A DNA stretch of 64,000 nucleotides from Symbiodinium natans (Eukaryota > Sar > Dinophyceae > Suessiales > Symbiodiniaceae), in NCBI GenBank assembly GCA_905221605.1, contig CAJNDS010002119.1, positions 434,001-498,000 on the forward strand, in the 5' to 3' direction. This document shows positions 49,601 through 57,400 of this stretch, in pieces (within the stretch, counting starts at the first letter, position 1; every line of letters begins with the position of its first letter). The notes under the pieces are model-generated. The model was not told the DNA's origin. It worked only from the letters and a program-made list of their open reading frames with translations, and did no database searches. The translations under genes and the position numbers were made by a program.

Positions 49601-51439
49601 AGGAACCTTTGTTTTCCGAAGCTTCCGAAGCCTGCAGTTGATCTCCAACGCATTTCCCCCTTCACACCCTCAACCCTTTGCTCCCTGTAAGCCCTGATGC
49701 CCTAAGCCTCAGGGCGCACTTTGGGGGAAACACTGCCCTTTTCCAGCCGAAGTTCGAACAGGCTGCGTTGAGGGAGTGGGGGCTGGAAATTTGTGGCGAC
49801 TTCGGGGGGGTTCTGGCTTTGGACATGTTTGGGAGATAAGTTTAGGAAGTTTAGGGCAGGCTTGGGGCTTCGAAAGTATCACTTGTCAACCACTTGATAA
49901 TGTAGTCCAGTGTTTGAGGCTGGACTATGATAGCTCGTGTGGAATATGAGGGGTTGCGGGCCGTCTGGGCCGAATGTAGTGTGGTTGGATGAAAGGCAAT
50001 GCTACAGCCTGAGTTAGAGCTTGCCTTCTGCAAGGTCGTAGAGCCTTTCCCTGGCCTGGGCTGCAGAGTGTGAGAGCTTCAGTGGGCGCATGGCTCGGTA
50101 AAGGCCCCCTTCCACGTAGTTACATCCGGATGTCTAGGCGAGGGCCGAAGCGCCCATGTCCCCTCAGCCGTCGCGAGACCTGAGAGCCGGCTGCAACAGA
50201 GTCTGGCCTCTTGGGCCTCGGCGCTAGGGCCCTTTGCCTGACTTCCCTGAACCTTTATAAGCCCCTTCGCCCCCCAAGCCCTCTCAAGGGCACTCCAACC
50301 CCCCCCAGAGGTCGGCACACGCAGCAGCCCTGAGACGCTGAGCGGAAATGGTCCCCTTGTGGTTCCTGTATCTTTATCAATCTTGTTCATCTTGTCCCCT
50401 TTGTCCCCTTATGGTTCCTACATACTGGGAGTATATAAACTACCGTAAACTACCCCAAAATTCCGACTCCAATCAAAAGAAGGCCCTGATATGCAGTGTC
50501 AGGGTTTGCGGGCCAGAGGGGGCACACATTTGCAGCGTGTAATGTCCTGACGCCCAAACCTTGGCTTGATAGCTGTGACCTGTTTGTGGTGTGTCTTCAG
50601 GGATCCTGGGTCTGAGCCTGCGCATCTTCGGGTAGCTAGGCTAAGCACTACAAAATTCTGGCGTAGCTAGGCCCAAAAACAACTTGGGTTCAGCTAAACG
50701 TGAATGAGTTTTTTTCGGTGTGGCAAGACCGCATTGGGCGAAGGCTTGTCGTGTCCGGTGTTAACGAGACCCGAACCGTTTCCGGTGTGGCTAAACCCGA
50801 AAAATTTCGATCAAACCAACCCCGATTTTTTCAGGTTTGGCTAAACCGCTTGGGTCAAGCATTAAAATCAAAGGTGGAGCTCAACTCCCAATTCGGGTGG
50901 AACTAGTCTCAAAACATTCGCGTTTAAGGGGTGTAGCTACAACTCCAAAGAAATCGGGTTTAGCTAACCTTTAAAGAGCAAAATCCTGGATTGAGCCAAA
51001 CTCTAAAGTTTCGGTATGGGCTAAAACCCTGGAATTTCCGGGTTTAGCCAAACCCAATAAACGGCGAAGCTCAACCTTAAAATTTGCGGGTTTGGCACCA
51101 GCGCGAACTTGCAGGCTGAGCTGAGCTAAGCCTTCAAGTGTTTGGGCTGAGCTACACCGAAAATGATCAAGTGTAGCGGAACCTTAAACTTTGCGAGTTT
51201 AGCTAGCCCCTGTGTTTTTTTGAGCGTCGCTAAACCCTAAAAAACTGAGTTGAGCTCAACTTTCAGGTTTTAAGGTTTAGCCTAATTTGAATGTTTTTGG
51301 GGTTTAGCCCAACCTGAAAAACATAAGAGGGGTTAGCTAAATCGAAAATTTTCGGGTTCAGCGACACTTGAACTTTTGGTCTACTCGCACCGGTTGGTAT
51401 GGGGGCCACGGGTCCCGGGTTGCCGCAGTTGTTCGGCTT

Positions 51440-51481
<42 letters not shown>

Positions 51482-54400
51482 TAAGAACGTCATACATGTT
51501 GCGTCCATGCACAAAACACTGGTATTTTTGCCGCATTTTCGCTTCTTTGCGCAACACACTGCGCAAGGATGTGGAGCAAGACACGTTGCCACAAGCGTCC
51601 ATGCTTTTCGCGACGATGCCCAGAACACCGGTAGTTACATTGATTTTGCCTCTTTGTGCAACATACTGCACAAGGATGTGGAACAAGCAAAGCTGTCACA
51701 AGTGTCCATGCCCTTGGTGTCCATGCCCAAAACGCTGGTATTTGCAGCGTTGTCGCCTTTTTTTTCAACATACTGCGCAAGGATGCGGAGCAGGACACAT
51801 TGTCACAAGCGTCCATGCCAATTTCGACGATGCTTAAAACACTGGTATTTACCTCGTTTTCGCCTCGTTGTGCAACATACTCCGTGCGGATGTGGAACAA
51901 GAAAAGCTGTCACAAGCGTCCATGCCGCTGGCGACATTTTAGATAGGGTTCAGCTACAAGACAATTTGAGGGTTTGGCTAAGCCCGGGGATTCTGCAGAG
52001 CGTAGATCAACCCGAAAAACGTAGGGTTCAGTTCAACCCTAAGATTTTAGAGTTCAAGTTGAGAGTTGTCGGGTTGGGCTAAGCCCGAAATATTCGGGTT
52101 TAGCTAAACCCGAAAACTGCTGCGCGTTGGAAAGTTTCGGGTTCAACTAAACCCACCAAATGTCGGCTTGGTCCATACTTAGCCCTACATTTTTCGGCTT
52201 GAACTAGGCCCTGGAATTTCGAGCTTAGAAAAACCCAAAACCCTTCGGGTGTTGCTCAACCCCAAAATTTTCGGGCTTTGCTAAAGCCGAAATTTTTCAG
52301 GCAGCGCGAAGCAAAGCCTACCAGAATGGCGAAGCGGGCGTAGTTAAACCTCACAAGTTCCGGACTTAGCTAACTCCTTTCACTTGTGCTTTCCTAAACC
52401 CCGTGATTTTCGGTTTGCATAAAACCCTAAAATCCTAGAGTTGAACTAAGCTCAAAGCATTTTCGGGCTTCAACCCTCACATCTGAGTATTGCTTTGAAC
52501 TCGAAAATTCTTCGGTTGAGCTAAGCTCTACAATTGTCGGGTTTGGCTAAAGCCGAAAATGGCCAAACCCGAAAACATTCAATCGTAGCTAAACCCTGAA
52601 TTTGTCGGGTTTGGCTAAACCCCAAAGTTTCACCTGTAGCTAGAATCGAAAATTCTCGAGTTGATCTAAGCCTGCGAATTTCGGGTTCAGCTAAACACTA
52701 GCTAAGCCCAAAAAACCATATGGGTCTAGCCAAACCCTACCGATTTTTTGTTACGGGAGCAAAACCTAAAATTTCTCGGCGTGAGCTAGACCTTAAAGTT
52801 TCCGGTTTAACTAAACCGATGATTTCGGGTGTTGCGAAACCACATGTGAAAACTGGTCGTTTTCCCGTCTGATCCTTGGCTCCGAAAAAAGGGCCCCTGC
52901 GGCGAGTCGGTGCAAGTCAAATAAATCAACATGCTGACTTAAACTGTCCACAAGTCGTGGTGTTTTGCTTAGCAGGCTTCGAACGTGCTGGTCTACGAGC
53001 ATTATTTCACACCCGTGATTCTTCTGTCGTAGAAGCCTGGCCAAAAAGGTCCAAGCGAAGAGTGGATTCAATCCATCCCTTCGAGCCCGTCCACAGGGTC
53101 TCCACTCTTCCTTCTTTGAAGCGGTTTATTTCGCCCTTTTCTTGATCACGGACTCAATAGGCTGTTCGACATGAAGACAGTATATAAGTGATCAAACTTT
53201 CAACTAACTTGGTGCTTTCCATGACCTTCGTCAAACTTCGTCCATTGGCTCTTTCGGTCGGTCCTGATAATAAGCATCACCGTTTTGCTCTCCGTCGACT
53301 CCATAGGGATTCTCTCATCGATGCGATCGTTCCAAGGGCATTCAATCTTGCTCCTTGGCTTCGGTAAAGTTCAAGTCTTCACCTTCGACTTTCATCACCT
53401 CACTCTCGTTAGCGTGGTCGGTAAGGGGGAAGACGCACAGGCAACCCTACTGAGCCGTGCCGCAGGGGAGCCGCATATGGTTAAGGCCAACCCGGGCTGG
53501 CGAAAGCCTGTGAGGCAAGGCGATTTCGGCGGTTGGGGGTCCCAGGCCCGTCGCCCTAGGACCCAGAACCCGGGTCCCAGTTGCCGGGATGGTTGCGGGG
53601 GTTGGCAGGGGCAGGGTGGAGAGACAAGACACGGGTACTTGTACGGAAGTCGGAGGACTCATGTGAGAGGCCGACTCCTGATGTCGGTCCCTGCTTACTT
53701 GTTTGACAAGATGTTGTAATTTAATGCTGAATATAGGGTGTATATATATACGGAACATAGAAATGGATATGGAGATATAAGTATGAATGTACAGGTGTGT
53801 GTGTGTGTGTAGATAACTAGCGGTTTTTACATCAGCACGAATTTGAGTCTGAATACGCATACAGAAAAGTTCGTGTATATACATGCATTAAATCATGGTA
53901 TGAGGGTATTTATACATGAGCTCAGGCAGCTTCGCCAGCGGCTGCCCTTGCTCCGGAAGGACGTCGAGGAGCTGCGGCAAAGCGCTGCCGCTGGGCGTGA
54001 GAAAGGGCCCATGGCAGCCAGTGGTTTCGCAAGGGTTTAAGGGGACAGGAAGGGAAAGGGCTTCTTTAGTGCTTGACAGCTCAGTAATAATGCACTTTCA
54101 GGTCTGGCAGGGGATGTGGCGAGTAGTAGGGCAGGAACCTGCCAGACAGCCCCGAGCTAAAGACCCTACAGCCCAAACCCTCAAGACTGAAACCCTCGAG
54201 TCCCTGCACCCCCAAAACTTGGAGCCCTTTCGCCAAGGAAGGCTTAAGGCGCGATCTGGAAGAGGTGCAGGTGCCTTTGTGTGGTCTGTTTGGGGGGGCG
54301 TTGTGTTCGCTGCATGGGTTTCGGGTGCGCTCTGCCGCAGGATTTCATGGCTCCATGCCTGGGAGATGTCTGGGATTTCGCTCTGCCTGTCAGAAATTCC

Positions 54401-57400
54401 GCGGAGAAGTCGCAGATACGAAATGAAGATGTGCTCCACTTCCTAGCCGAGAGCTCCGGCACAGCTCAAGCTGTGGCCTGGACTTTTGAAGCAGACTTAG
54501 ACATGGCTGGCACGGGGTTTTGGGCGCCTAAGCTACAAAACAAAAGGAGGGTTCGGTGGGTTGGGTTTAGAAGACCGCGCCAGTGGAGTTCCTTCAGTTG
54601 TTTCGTTGCACCCTGCCGTTTAATTACATTCGTAGCGTAACCTCACTATAATTAGACTCTGAGGCACTGTAATCAAGGCCGCAATCCACAGAAAGGAACT
54701 CTTTGCAGATGTGCGCAGGAGCAGATAGCACGGCAAAAGGCCATGGCCGCGGACAAAGAGGTCGACGAGGTTCCGCGCAATTTTGCAAGCTTTCCTGGCC
54801 TCAACGCCTGCCTGCTCAAAAGCATTGTAGTGTTTGGGTGGAGGTTTCAGTGGGTGACAGGGCTTTAAGAATGGGATTCTTGTTGCTTCGGAGAAGAGCT
54901 AGCAACCAGTAACAGCATGTCTCGATTCGATTGGGAGTGCATGGCACTGTGAAGCAGAACATATTCGTCTGAAACCCTACACCTGCCCTCAAGCCAAAGC
55001 TTTCAATGGACCCAGTAGAAGTGCCAACCTTATTTGGATGAGATCTTTTGTGTCGTTGGTGCGCCTGTATAGGGTGGCGAAGCCCCGTGTTGCCACACAA
55101 GTCCCCCAAGCAGGCCCTGCGCCCTTTTGAGAAACTTTGCTCCCAGCGGTTTGGAGTTGGGGTAGGGAGGACATGCTTAGGCGTCTTCGAGGCAAGAGGG
55201 GCCCCCGCATGTCCAGATGTCCAGGAGCTGCTCTGACTGGCCATGTTCCTACACTGAGAGCTCCAACATCTGTTTGGCGCTTTCCACCCGGAATGATACA
55301 CACACACCCAGGCAACCCCAAGCACCCCGACCCGTTCTTAGCACCGATGGGCCAAAGGGCCTTTCTCTCCGCGGTCATGCGTTTCAGGCGGCGTGAGAAA
55401 GACCTCCGGTTTAGGGTTGACAATGCGGGGGCACTATCGGGGCCAGCCTTCAAGAGTTATGACCGCAACCTACACAAGCGGCCTATACAGGGGCATCCCA
55501 GGCGGCCACAGCGCTGTGCAGTTCCTGTTTCTGAGACTTTGCATCTTGCACTCTTGGACACGTAGGGTCGACCACAGGGCCTTAGGGTCGTAGGGAATAT
55601 AGGATGCGCTTCTTCAGCAACATGGTGATGGGCTCAGGTACTTACGACTCTTTGAGATCCCACATGGCTTCCAGGATCGTTCCACCATGTTTCCACCGTT
55701 TTCCACCATATTTCGCCATGTTCCACCTCTGTGTTTCAGCGTCTTGTGCTGAGCATGTTAAGACTGTTGTGGGTTCAGCAGCGGCATGCGCTTGATGGTA
55801 GCGTGAAAAAGATGAATGGCCCTGAAGCCCAGAAGCTCCTGATAGCAAGCTTCGTGAAGTCTATGTTACATAAGCTGATCAAACGCTTTCAGCAGCAGTA
55901 TCTACTCTTTCGAAGTACTTGGCGGTACGATGACTGTCGTAGCCGCACTGTACCTCGGCAAGGTTGCCATGGAAAATCCGAATGAACGCCCGAATGTTTG
56001 GAGCCCCACTGGTAGGCCTCCAAATCGTCACCAAGCCCCAACCCCCCCAATTTTTTCTCAAACTCTCAAACTCTCAGCCCCCCAAAGCCTTTGTCTTGGG
56101 GAATGTCCATGCTTTCCGTCGACCACTTCACGGAGCGCATCTTCCAGTTCCTCGAGGCCATCGGTACTGTAAAGGTTGAAGTAGGATTTACGGCTCAGGC
56201 TCCTTGTGGTCGAGCGTGGTTCAGACTCTATAGGGTGAAGGGTTCAGGGTGTATAGAAGCCGCACCCCCGAACCCCGGACACATTTCTTGCAAACGATGA
56301 AGGGCACTGTCCACTGGATGTGATGGAAGCTGTCTTTTTCGTCCTTAATACATACACTGATAGAGAGGGAAGATGGTTCACTGCCCCTTTGCTGTGGATG
56401 TTCGTGGATGTTCATGCAGCACAAACAAACTTCCCGCATACCCTCAGCCCACTAACCCTCAGTCAAAACAACAGCATGTGGCGGCCTTTGCCAACTCTGC
56501 ACTGAAAACACAGGCCCAAACCTCTACGAGTTCTGAGGGTTCTAATACAGTCTGACCTCAACCCTGGCATCTGCGCGGCGCAATAGGCAGTACACCAGCG
56601 TGGGAAGAAGGGATGTTCACCCTTTTTCGCCAAAGCTCACCTCATGCGCAAAAGTGCGTGCCTCACGTAGCGGTATTCGTTCATATTTAAATCCTAGGTA
56701 GGATAAGGGGGACCCTTAAAAGGGAACCCCTTCTTAACCCTTTTCTGGCTCTCTTAGACAGGGACCTTATTCAGAGGGTCTATATCCCCAAGGGGCCCCC
56801 TAATCCTATCCCCTAATTTATGGGTCATTAGATGAAAGGAGATGTGTCATGACTTGCAATACAAGTCATGAACAGTAACACACACTTCTTGCATCCGGTA
56901 AAAGCCCTTCATCGGATCCACCCAAGCGCCCTCGTGGAGCCAGGCACCCCAGGACTTGGCTTTTCGGGTTAGCGCGCAGGGCGCCGCGCAGGCCAAGGGG
57001 GGCTTGGGGGGGGGCAGCCACTCTTTAGATTCTTTAGAGGCCTTTCTGTTTTAAGGGCTACTTATATATATATATATAGGATGCTGATAGGCTTTGATGC
57101 ATGTTGAGTTGGGGTTTAGGGTGCACGTTTGGGGGGCCCCCCCGGGCTCGTAGGTGCACGAAAGGCTAGAAGTCAGGTTTCAACGTGCATTCCGATCTGA
57201 ACTTGAGAACTCTCCACTCACTGAGCCCTTATAGTTTCACAAGATACAAGATTGCTGGCCCAAGATACAAGATTGTGGGGGCCTTGTGTAGAATGACGGG
57301 CCGACGTGTCTTCATGGATCATTTTAGGGCCAAGCGGGCAGATGTGTTGCTTGGCTCTTTACCGGCAGCGTTCTGTGTCATGCAGTTAATGATTTTGGGG

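Noticed and set aside
51399-52082. 227-codon frame after the 40-G run
   Set aside because: It is the same repeat family as at 28.3 kb, beginning in poly-Gly and running into satellite.
56456-56555. Candidate last exon reading SKQQHVAAFANSALKTQAQT and a stop
   Set aside because: It would end the gene early, but the exons at 57472 and 57628 join the 56088 exon directly in phase and read better. It might still be an alternative end.
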